21,049 nt of DNA from Bacteroidales bacterium. GTDB taxonomy: Bacteria; Bacteroidota; Bacteroidia; Bacteroidales; UBA10428. Every line of letters starts with the position of its first letter. The stretch's first letter is position 1. The notes under the pieces were generated by a model that did no database searches, was not told where the DNA came from, and worked only from the letters and a program-made list of their open reading frames with translations. Shown here piece after piece: positions 1 through 7,800 of this stretch. Location: assembly GCA_016926235.1 (NCBI GenBank), contig JAFGOZ010000515.1, positions 1 to 21,049 on the forward strand, read 5' to 3'. Both the position numbers and the translations under genes were made by a program.

Positions 1-27
1 TTGTGTAGTAACTCAAAAGTAGACATT

Positions 28-92
28 CCGGGTGGTACTAGAAAATGTGCTGCCCGGTTAAAATATTTTTACCGGACACTAGTGTTTTTTTT
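28..92. repeat. Overlapping, mutually exclusive inverted repeats followed by a T-run
   Basis: Positions 28-38 pair with 47-57 as an imperfect 11-bp stem: five GC pairs (CCGGG/CCCGG), then G-T wobbles, with an 8-nt loop. Positions 54-63 pair with 66-75 as a 10-bp stem with one mismatch (CCGGT/ACCGG outermost). Bases 54-57 are used by both stems, so only one can form at a time. A perfect palindrome, ACACTAGTGT, follows at 76-85, and eight T residues run 85-92. This could be the terminator or attenuator of a transcript entering from the left, or the end of a mobile element. The pairing is read directly; the role is not established. Confidence 0.4.
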
Positions 93-221
93 AAATTGTA
101 TCAATCTTTTAATTTAAAATTTAAACCGAAAAGAGACAAAAAAAGTGTGTCATTTAGGTTTTATTCTTTATCTTCATCTATAAACAAATAAAAATTCATC
201 CATATCACACAAAGAATCACT

Positions 222-806
222 TTGTCAAAGATAAAATATAGCAAATATCCATTAGTTTATCCTTTACCTGCCGCACTGGTAGGCGCTATCGTTGATAATA
301 AAGTAAATTATGAGACTTTAGGAGATTGTGGCATCGTAAGTGTATATCCTCCTGTACTTTATATTTCTTCTAATAAATCACACCACACCAATAAAGGAAT
401 ACTAAAAAACAAATGTTTCAGTGTTAATATACCTTCAGTTGATCTTTTAGACAAAGTTGACTACTGTGGAATTGTTACAGGAAAGAAAGTTGATAAGTCA
501 AATGTATTTAAAATATACTATGGCAACAACAAGGATATTCCTTTAATTGAAGAATGCCCTATTAATATAGCATGCAAAGTAAAAGAAACTATAGATATAT
601 ACAATATGAAAGTTTTTTTTGGTGATATTATTGAGACTTACGTTAACGAAAATTGCTTTACTGATGGACATATAGATACTTTAAAAATAAATCCTCTTAT
701 ATACTGTATGGATAATTTATACTGGACAATTGGTAAAAGTGTAGGAAAAGGATTTAATTCAGGTAAAAATTATAATGACATAATAAAAAATATGGATAGA
801 AGATAA
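222..806 (+). CDS. Flavin reductase-like (flavoredoxin-type) FMN-binding split-barrel protein
   Basis: This 194-residue protein resembles flavoredoxin-type members of the flavin reductase-like family, which bind FMN in a split barrel and use it for electron transfer or flavin reduction in the cytosol. The recognisable family pattern is an N-terminal YPLPAALVGA (about residues 13-22), YPPVLYISSNKS (about 42-53), CFSVNIPS (about 65-72), VDYCGIVTGKKVDK (about 79-92) and a C-terminal GKSVGKGF. The length is normal for the family. The start is TTG at 222: an in-frame stop lies at 189-191 and no ATG lies between it and the conserved region. No clear ribosome site is visible, as is common in Bacteroidota. 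The next gene starts 106 nt downstream. It could supply reduced flavin to a tailoring enzyme, but nothing here proves a link to the NRPS genes. Fold call confident, role not. Confidence 0.8.
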   Translation: MSKIKYSKYPLVYPLPAALVGAIVDNKVNYETLGDCGIVSVYPPVLYISSNKSHHTNKGILKNKCFSVNIPSVDLLDKVDYCGIVTGKKVDKSNVFKIYYGNNKDIPLIEECPINIACKVKETIDIYNMKVFFGDIIETYVNENCFTDGHIDTLKINPLIYCMDNLYWTIGKSVGKGFNSGKNYNDIIKNMDRR

Positions 807-912
807 AACAATGAAAATAGACTACGATTAGTAAATAAAATTAATTCATATTTGTTTTAATCTCAAATTTGATGGAAACTTTAAAATGACACCTGTTTAA
901 AACTAAACATTA

Positions 913-1422
913 ATGAGAATATTTACGATTTTCTTATTCATAATTCTTTGTACCACAAGCTGTATCAATCCAAAATCAGAAGTTAAAGATGGAATAATTA
1001 ATATTGGTGTAGTAGTTAAAGACATTGACGAATCGTTATACTTTTACAAAGAAATTCTAGGTATGAAGGAAAAGTATATAGCTAATTTTGATGAAGAGTA
1101 TGGTTACAAAGCAGGTTTAACCGGAGGAATACCATTCAAATTCCATAAACTGGAGTTTGAAGGTTTACTTAAAACTACCGATTGGAAATTGATTGAGATT
1201 GATGCTTTTCCAGACACTTCACAAACCCAATACATCCAAGAAGTTCTAGGAATGAGGTATATTACATTACGTGTAAAATCGATAAGCCCTTTTGTAGAAA
1301 GATTGAAAAAAAACAACATCTCATTTTGTGGCGAAACGCCCATAGATATTTCAGAAAATTTAAATTTGGTTTCTTTTCGTGATCCAAATGGTATTTTTAT
1401 TGAATTGATTGGGGACAAGTAA
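913..1422 (+). CDS. Lipid-anchored VOC (glyoxalase/bleomycin-resistance fold) protein
   Basis: The 169-residue product has a short hydrophobic N-terminus ending in TTSC, so Cys17 is the likely lipidation site and the protein is probably anchored outside the cytoplasm. The rest is one VOC-type domain with the usual marks: NIGVVVKDIDESLYFYKEIL (about 30-49) at the start of the first beta-alpha-beta unit, a second half from about 114, and DPNGIFIEL (157-165) at the end. VOC proteins act as metal-dependent dimeric enzymes or as drug-binding proteins. Two positions that normally carry metal-binding His seem to be Asn30 and Tyr116, while candidate acidic ligands (Glu95, Glu164) remain. This suggests a binding rather than classical catalytic role, though the residue matching is by eye. 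ATG start at 913. An extracellular resistance or binding protein for the locus product is possible but unproven. Confidence 0.75.
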   Translation: MRIFTIFLFIILCTTSCINPKSEVKDGIINIGVVVKDIDESLYFYKEILGMKEKYIANFDEEYGYKAGLTGGIPFKFHKLEFEGLLKTTDWKLIEIDAFPDTSQTQYIQEVLGMRYITLRVKSISPFVERLKKNNISFCGETPIDISENLNLVSFRDPNGIFIELIGDK

Positions 1423-1761
1423 AAAAATATTTATAAAAATCTTCATGTAAATTATTTTTCATCTTCTATTATTATTCTTTCATCAAAAAAAAAAAATCAT
1501 AACTTATTTAATATTAAGCTTTATAAGCTTTTAAGATAGATTTGTATTCATAAAGTTGGAAAAAAATAAAACATATCTGACTTGAAGTTTTCAACACACA
1601 AATTAATTATTCAGCTAAAATTTATTTTTATATAAAAGTTAAAATTAAAAACCAGAGAAACAGTTTTTAAACAATATGAGGATGTTTAATTACTTTAACC
1701 TATGTCATCAATAATATATAGAATTTGATATAAAAATTACAAATTACACAAATTAAATTCC
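1423..1761. other. Gene-free AT-rich intergenic region
   Basis: These 339 bases lie between the VOC lipoprotein and methyltransferase genes and show no coding region on either strand. An AT-only inverted repeat (AAAAAT 1435-1440, ATTTTT 1454-1459) follows the VOC stop and could be a weak terminator. A short hairpin, AAGCTT-TAT-AAGCTT, lies at 1516-1530. A TAnnTTTG-type box (TAGATTTG, 1537-1544) resembles the Bacteroidota -7 element, but no matching -33 box is visible and it lies about 220 nt from the next ATG. The region may hold the methyltransferase promoter, but no site is firmly supported. Confidence 0.5.
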
Positions 1762-2709
1762 ATGAGTTATAAGAAAAGAATAAAAAGAACTATTAAAAAT
1801 GGTTTAAATAGAGCTATCGGGGATAAGCGAAATAAAATGACATTTTTATGCAAGCATTGTGAGTTTATGAGATTTGTTCCTCCTGGTCATATTTATTCAC
1901 CAATTCCTTCTAGTAAGAATTTTAAAATATCAGAAAGAATTAATCAAGATGTTTTTGAGGGTTTAAAATTCAATGAACAAAAGCAACTTGATTTGCTTAC
2001 CACATTATGCAATTATGAACATTTGATTCCAGAATTTCCTGATTATCCTAAAGAAAATTATAGGTTCTTTTATAGAAATAATTATTTCTCATATCCCGAT
2101 GTTTCAATATTGATTTGTGCCCTACTTCATTTTAAAATAAGAAAAATAGTAGATATAGGAGGAGAAAAAATTTCACCCGCATTAATTTTAGATCTGAATG
2201 AAACCTTATTTAAAGATAATCCTATCGAGCTTATAGTTATACAGCCAGAATTGTTGGCCAGCAATATAGATCAAAACAATGAGAATTTAACAATTATCAA
2301 AGAAAACATTCAGGATGTAGATCGCTCCATATTTAAAGACCTTCAGGAAAATGATTTGGTATTTTTGGACACAACACACAATATTAAAAGAGGGAGTGAT
2401 GTTAATTATATTGCTTATCATATTCTACCTATATTAGGTAAAGGTGTAAAAGTCCATCTCCATGATATTTATTACCCATTTGAATATCCGAAAGAATACT
2501 TTTTTGAAGGTAAGTATTGGAATGAAATTTATTTTTGGAAAGCATTCCTTATGTTTAATGAAGCATTCGAGATAGAACTATTTAATTCATATTTTGAACA
2601 TAAGTATAGAGATTTTATGGATAAAAGTTTTTCAAAATATTTTAATGGAATAAAAGGGGAACTGGCTATTCAGGGTATGGGATCTAGTTTATGGCTAAAA
2701 AGAGTTTAA
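1762..2709 (+). CDS. Class I SAM-dependent methyltransferase-like protein
   Basis: This 315-residue protein looks like a class I SAM-dependent methyltransferase of the Methyltransf_24-like type. It has a FVPPGHIYSPIPS segment (about 38-50) typical of one such subgroup, a motif I-like VDIGG (130-134), an acidic strand-end region near LDTTH (about 201-205), and HDIYYPFEYP (from 234) followed by a Trp/Phe-rich helix, which is also characteristic of the subgroup. Motif I is atypical: it reads VDIGGEKIS rather than the common E-x-G-x-G pattern. A CKHC pair precedes the GHIYSP segment. There is no signal peptide or membrane segment, so it is presumably cytosolic. ATG start at 1762. The substrate cannot be read from sequence. 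Methylation of the nearby NRPS-PKS product is possible by position only; a glycan or other small-molecule target is equally open. Confidence 0.65.
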   Translation: MSYKKRIKRTIKNGLNRAIGDKRNKMTFLCKHCEFMRFVPPGHIYSPIPSSKNFKISERINQDVFEGLKFNEQKQLDLLTTLCNYEHLIPEFPDYPKENYRFFYRNNYFSYPDVSILICALLHFKIRKIVDIGGEKISPALILDLNETLFKDNPIELIVIQPELLASNIDQNNENLTIIKENIQDVDRSIFKDLQENDLVFLDTTHNIKRGSDVNYIAYHILPILGKGVKVHLHDIYYPFEYPKEYFFEGKYWNEIYFWKAFLMFNEAFEIELFNSYFEHKYRDFMDKSFSKYFNGIKGELAIQGMGSSLWLKRV

Positions 2710-2783
2710 CAAAAGTATTTGTAACATATTCACACAAATAGTTTTACAGTTTTAACTTATTAGGAAACATATTACAGATTTTA

Positions 2784-2791
2784 TAATTTTG
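2784..2791 (+). promoter_or_regulatory. Candidate Bacteroidota -7 promoter box before the nitroreductase gene
   Basis: TAATTTTG matches the TAnnTTTG consensus of the Bacteroidota primary sigma factor and ends 46 nt before the ATG at 2838. No convincing -33 TTTG-type box lies at the expected distance upstream, and such 8-mers occur by chance in AT-rich DNA, so this is tentative. Confidence 0.25.
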
Positions 2792-2837
2792 AGTATTATT
2801 TTAATTATTTGTTAAACAACAACTTAAAAACAATATT

Positions 2838-3515
2838 ATGTTATTCAAAAAAAAAATATCAAATATTCTTGAATACAACGACCTGAAGGACTTATACATA
2901 AAAAAATTGCATAAACGATATGCAACAAAGAGTTTTTCAAGGAGGAATATTTCTGAATCAGATATTGAAATATTAAAGAAAATTATCAGTCTTTCTCCTT
3001 CTTCCTATGGCCTTCAACCATACCAATTTATAATAATAAAAGATCAAGACATTAAAGATCAACTTTTTAATGCATCTTTTAATCAATCTCAAGTTAAAGA
3101 TTGTTCACATTTGATAGTGCTTTGCGCAAAACAAACTATTAATGAACAAGATATTACCGAATATATAAACCTTATGTCTGAAACAAGAAAGGTCAATCCA
3201 AATAGCCTATCAGGTTTTAAAGGTATGATACAGAAGAATGTCGCGACAATGACTGACAAGGAGCAATGCCATTGGGCTTCCAAACAGGCATACCTGGCAC
3301 TGGGAAACTTACTTTCTGCTTGTGCATTATTTGATATCGATGCTTGTCCAATGGAAACCTTTCAAACAGAAAAATTCGATACTATTCTTCAACTTGAGCA
3401 AAAAGGGTTGACAGCCTCTGTTCTTGCAGCTTTAGGATATAGGACAAAACTTGATAGTCATCAATATAAAAAGAAAGTAAGAAAACCAACTAGTCAATTG
3501 TTTATTGACATTTAA
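2838..3515 (+). CDS. Nitroreductase-family FMN-dependent NAD(P)H oxidoreductase (NfsB-like)
   Basis: The 225-residue product matches oxygen-insensitive nitroreductases of the NfsB type, which are cytosolic FMN dimers that reduce nitro groups, quinones or other electrophiles with NAD(P)H. Family marks include KRYATKSF (about 26-33), SPSSYGLQPYQF (53-64) contacting FMN, CSHLIVLCAKQ (about 92-102), KQAYLALGNLLSACALFDID (about 149-168) followed by PMETF, and a C-terminal KKVRKPTSQ. It has about 20 more residues at the N-terminus than typical members. ATG start at 2838. The gene ends 10 nt before the next start, so the two are probably cotranscribed. Some members of this fold dehydrogenate or reduce natural products, which would fit a tailoring role for the downstream NRPS-PKS, but a housekeeping or detoxification role is as likely. 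Confidence 0.88.
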   Translation: MLFKKKISNILEYNDLKDLYIKKLHKRYATKSFSRRNISESDIEILKKIISLSPSSYGLQPYQFIIIKDQDIKDQLFNASFNQSQVKDCSHLIVLCAKQTINEQDITEYINLMSETRKVNPNSLSGFKGMIQKNVATMTDKEQCHWASKQAYLALGNLLSACALFDIDACPMETFQTEKFDTILQLEQKGLTASVLAALGYRTKLDSHQYKKKVRKPTSQLFIDI

Positions 3516-3525
3516 AAATTTTACC

Positions 3526-4563
3526 ATGAACAGACGATTTCTGGCAAATATTTTATTGGGGTCAATTATTATCCTGATTATATCAGGATTTATAATGTTT
3601 ACAATTCCTTATAACAGGAATATTGCATCGCTGCATACTTTTTTTGGTATTACAATTACCATTTTTGTAATTGCTCATATTTATAACAACCGTAAGGTTA
3701 TTTTTCTCTATCTAGTAAAAAAGGGAAAGAATACCTACGATAGAATAATAGGTTTGACATTATTAATTGGTGTTATCATTGTTGGGGTGCTTATTTTTAA
3801 AGATTTTCCACATGCTGACACTCTTTATGTAATGGGGAATGAAATAAGGAGCAAGCAAATAAATAAACCAGAGAATTCGCTAGAGTATGAAATTATTAAC
3901 CTCGATAAAAACAATTTTGATTATGCTATTTCGGTAGAGCTGAAACAAGGAAAAAATTTTGGCCACCCATTATTTGCCGTCTGGTTAGAGGATTCTTCAG
4001 GAAATTATTTACAAACATTATATGTTTCTGAATCAATGGGAAGTAGTACTTTCGATGGGGTTATTAAAAAAGGCAGAAAATGGCTTCCAGGTATAGTCCG
4101 CAGACCCGAAGCTTTACCTCACTGGTCCCATCAAAGAGGAATTATTGCAAGCGATGGGTTAATGGCACCCCTGGGGCAAGCTCCCGATTTGGACGGAGTA
4201 TCAGGTGCTACACCAACAAAGAGCTTTGAATTACAGACAAGCTATAATTTGAAAAATTCAGATAAGTATATTCTAAAATTAGAATTAAATCAATCTTTCG
4301 ATTGGAATCAATTTTATTCCAAAAATGCACATCCGGAGGATCCAATATACTCCGGCCCGGGCAATGTAGGACAGCCAGCACTGGTTTATTCATCCACAAT
4401 TGATATAAGTAAAATAAATGGTAAAAAATACTATTTTATGGATTTGCTTGGCCATAGCCATTTTTCAGGACAAAATGACAAAATTTATGATGATCTTGAT
4501 AGTTTGACAACAGCTCTATATATTGCAGATAGGATATTGGTGACTATTGAAAAAAAGAATTAG
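3526..4563 (+). CDS. DUF4405/DUF2271-like membrane redox protein with SGAT motif
   Basis: I place the start at ATG 3526 (345 residues); an in-frame TTG at 3505 would overlap the nitroreductase end. Three membrane segments (about 5-27, 38-56 and 74-92) form a DUF4405-like N-terminal unit with His37, His51 and His96 near the membrane, possible heme ligands. The rest is probably periplasmic and resembles DUF2271, with GHPLFAVWLEDSSGNYLQT (about 147-165), ALPHWSHQRG and DGVSGATPT (223-231). The last fits the D-x-S/T-G-A-T motif where ApbE-type transferases attach FMN covalently, with Thr229 as the acceptor; no ApbE gene is in the window. A short-range electron transfer role at the membrane is plausible. 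The family names come from remembered patterns and are less certain than the visible motifs. Confidence 0.6.
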   Translation: MNRRFLANILLGSIIILIISGFIMFTIPYNRNIASLHTFFGITITIFVIAHIYNNRKVIFLYLVKKGKNTYDRIIGLTLLIGVIIVGVLIFKDFPHADTLYVMGNEIRSKQINKPENSLEYEIINLDKNNFDYAISVELKQGKNFGHPLFAVWLEDSSGNYLQTLYVSESMGSSTFDGVIKKGRKWLPGIVRRPEALPHWSHQRGIIASDGLMAPLGQAPDLDGVSGATPTKSFELQTSYNLKNSDKYILKLELNQSFDWNQFYSKNAHPEDPIYSGPGNVGQPALVYSSTIDISKINGKKYYFMDLLGHSHFSGQNDKIYDDLDSLTTALYIADRILVTIEKKN

Positions 4564-4603
4564 ATTTTTAATTGGATAATGTTTAGTTTTAGTGAAATGA
4601 ATT

Positions 4604-4633
4604 AAGGGAAATACCCTTTAATATTTAGTTTTT
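4604..4633 (+). terminator. Candidate Rho-independent terminator after the membrane redox gene
   Basis: AAGGG (4604-4608) pairs with CCCTT (4614-4618) around a 5-nt AAATA loop, about 40 nt after the preceding stop codon. A T-rich stretch ending in TTTTTT (to 4633) follows after a short spacer. The stem is short and the T-run is not immediately adjacent, so termination may be partial. If real, it makes the two large synthetase genes a separate transcription unit. Confidence 0.42.
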
Positions 4634-4797
4634 TCCAAATGAATGTTTTGCTAATTTGAGTTTTCAACTACATGTTATAAAGCATGTTTGATAAGCAAAA
4701 GATTTGCATAAAGAAATTTTTATATTTAAAATATAGTTACTCATGTAACAATTTATAAAACCAGTAAAAACAAACATCTAATATTTTTAATTTTAAA

Positions 4798-4805
4798 TAG
4801 TTTTG
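4798..4805 (+). promoter_or_regulatory. Candidate -7 promoter box for the NRPS-PKS genes
   Basis: TAGTTTTG matches the Bacteroidota TAnnTTTG -7 consensus and ends 42 nt before the GTG at 4848 (75 nt before the alternative ATG at 4881). A transcript starting a few bases downstream would have a short leader. No clear -33 element is seen. Its position between a candidate terminator and the giant genes is what makes it worth listing. Confidence 0.3.
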
Positions 4806-4847
4806 TTAAGAAAATATTCTGTGACATTTCAATCAATGTAAGGTTGA

Positions 4848-7800
4848 GTGTTACTAATTAATCCTAATAAAAAGCCTAAAATGATTGCAGAAAAATGTAT
4901 TCATCACGTATTTGAAGAACAGGTTAAACAAACACCAGATAATATTGCTGTCAAATTTCAGGAATCAACATTAACGTATGGTGAACTAAATAATTACACC
5001 AATGCTTTAGCAAATCAATTAATAGCTAAAAATGTTCAAATCGAGGATTTTATTTTAGTATATATGGATCGGCGATTAGAGCTAATGGTATCTATTTATG
5101 GTGTTTTAAAAGCTGGAGGGGTGTATGTTCCAGTATCAGGCGACTACCCACAGCAAAGATTTCTTGATATCATTGAAGATACCAAGGCGAAAGTTTTAAT
5201 AACTGAAGAAAAATATCTAGCAAATATTCCTGAAGGAATTGAAACTATTGTAATTGATTCTTTCTTTGAGACTGTTTCAGATGAAGAGTATAAAAGACCA
5301 AATGTTGACGTAAAATCGAACAACCTGGCATATGCGATTTTTACATCAGGTTCAACAGGAAAACCTAAAGGAGTATTAATAGAGCACCATTCAGTTATCA
5401 ACAGGATTGAATGGATGCAAAAAGAATATCCAATCAATTCGTCAGATATCATACTGCAGAAGACCACTATTACATTTGATGTATCAATATGGGAATTATT
5501 CTGGTGGAGCTTTGTTGGTGCCAGTCAGGTTCTGCTTCCAAATACATATGAGAAAAGCCCGGAGAAACTATTTGATTGTGTTGTCAAGGAAAAGGTTACA
5601 GTAATGCATTTTGTCCCTTCGATGTTTAATGTAAGTCTTAGCTATCTCAAATCGATTCAATTACAAAACAAATTAAATACTCTAAAATGGATTTTTTGTA
5701 GTGGAGAAGAATTATTGCCTAATTCAGTTTCTGATTTTTATGAATTGAGTTCAGTGAAGCAAAACAATGAAACTGTTTTAGTTAATTTATATGGGCCTAC
5801 TGAAGCAACTGTAGATGTTACTTACTATACTTGTCCGAAAGAAGTGCCTTCTGTTATACCTATCGGAAAACCAATTGATAATACTCAGATCTATATTATT
5901 GATGAAAGTAATCAGATTCTCCCTCCGAATGCTGAAGGAGAACTGGTGATATGTGGTGTCAACCTGGCAAGGGGATACTTAAACAGGGAAGAATTAACAG
6001 CTGAAAAGTTTATTTATATTGATAATAACAACCAAAAAGTTAGGGCATATAAATCTGGTGATAAAGCTTTTATCGATAATAATGGTGATATTATTTATAA
6101 AGGTAGATTTGATACCCAGGTAAAGATTAGGGGATTCAGAATTGAGCTAGGAGAAATAGAAAACCGTGTTATTGAAATTGAAGGTATAAAAGAAAGTGCC
6201 TGTATCTTGGATAAAGCAGGTACAATTCACGCACAAATTATTTGTTATTATTCAACTGAATTAAACAAGAGCCTTGAGATTGAATTCAAAAAATACCTTG
6301 AAGATAAATTACCTCAATATATGATTCCTTCAAAGTTTATAAAACTTGAAGACATGCCGCGCACCATAAGTGGCAAAATTGACAGGAAGAACCTTCCAGC
6401 ACCTGATAAAACCCCAGTGAATAAAAAAACAAAATATTCTGGTGAACTTGAGAACCAAATATTGGAAGTGTGGCGGGAAGTGCTGGAAATTGAAAATATT
6501 GACACCAATGATAACTTTTTCGATATAGGTGGGAATTCCCTGCTTGTGCCCTTTGTTTCGGAAAAATTGAAAAGCAGGTTTGGGGTTGATTTAAAAACAC
6601 TTGATGTATTCCAGTTTCCAACAGTAAATAGCCTCGTTAAGCAATTGATAAGATTTGAGAACATTGAAAAGCAAACAGTTAGCATTAATGATACAATGGA
6701 TAGTGCTGACAAAAATACTGAATCGAAAATTGCCATTATAGGTTTAGCGGGTAAATTCCCTGATTCTGAGACAGCGGAAGAATTTTGGCAAAATATGTTA
6801 GACAAGAAAGAACTAATACAGGTTTTCGATGATGAGATATTACGTCGGGTTGATTCGACGTATGAAAAGAATAAAGACAACCCGAACTACATCAAATCCC
6901 GGGGGATACTGAAAGATATTGAATTATGGGATGCACGCTTTTTTGGATGGTCCGATCACGATGCGCGCTATACCGATCCCCAGCAACGCATTTGGTTTGA
7001 ACAGGTTTGGTATGCTTTAGAGGATGCTGGCTACGATCCCTTTAACTATTCCGGTGATATTGGTGTATTTGCTGGTGTGAACCTAAATTCTTATTTATTC
7101 GACAATATACTGCGCGACAGGAAAATATATGAAGATTACATGCATTTTGGCGATGCTGAGACATTCCAGACCTATGTAAATAACGATCCTGCTTTTATTG
7201 CAACACGTACCTCCTATTTGTTTAATTTAAAGGGGCCTGCAATAAATGTGCAGTCAGCTTGTTCAACTGCATTGATGTCTATAATTCAGGCTTGTAATAG
7301 TTTGAAATTAGGAGAATCTGACATGGCAATTGCTGGTGCTGTTTCAGTTCAAACACCTCAAGAACTAGGCTATATTTATCAAAAAGGGGGTATGCGATCG
7401 GCTGACGGGCATTGCAGACCTTTTGACAAAGATGCTTCAGGGACAGTATTTAGCAACGCTGTTGGGGTGGTTGTACTTAAACGACTTGATGATGCCATAA
7501 GGGATAATGACAATATTTACGCTACCATAAGGGGTTGGGCCATAAATAACGATGGTAACGATAAAATCGGATTTGCGGCTCCAGGAGTAAATGGTCAGGC
7601 CAATTTACACCGGAAAGCTCATAAAAATGCCAAAGTACACCCCGAGGATATAAAATACATCGAAGCCCATGGTACAGGTACCGTTATGGGCGATCCTATC
7701 GAAGTAACGGCTCTTACCCAGGCATTCAGCGAAAGAACAAGCAAAAAGCAATATTGCGGTATTGGTTCTTCCAAATCGAATATTGGCCATACAGATGAAG

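Noticed and set aside
1104..1418. 104-codon open frame on the - strand
   Set aside because: It mirrors the VOC gene, which has a signal peptide and family motifs; the antisense product has none.
1516..1530. AAGCTT-TAT-AAGCTT hairpin as a terminator
   Set aside because: Six-bp stem with a 3-nt loop, almost 100 nt after the preceding stop and without a good T-run; too weak to list as a terminator.
3505..3525. Upstream TTG start for the membrane redox protein
   Set aside because: It would overlap the nitroreductase end and add seven residues before a normal Met-Asn-Arg-Arg membrane-protein start, so ATG 3526 is preferred.
6314..6880. 188-codon open frame on the - strand
   Set aside because: It lies fully antisense to the A1-T1-KS region, whose motifs are unmistakable. 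Its protein shows no recognisable domain and is a shadow of AT-rich codon use.
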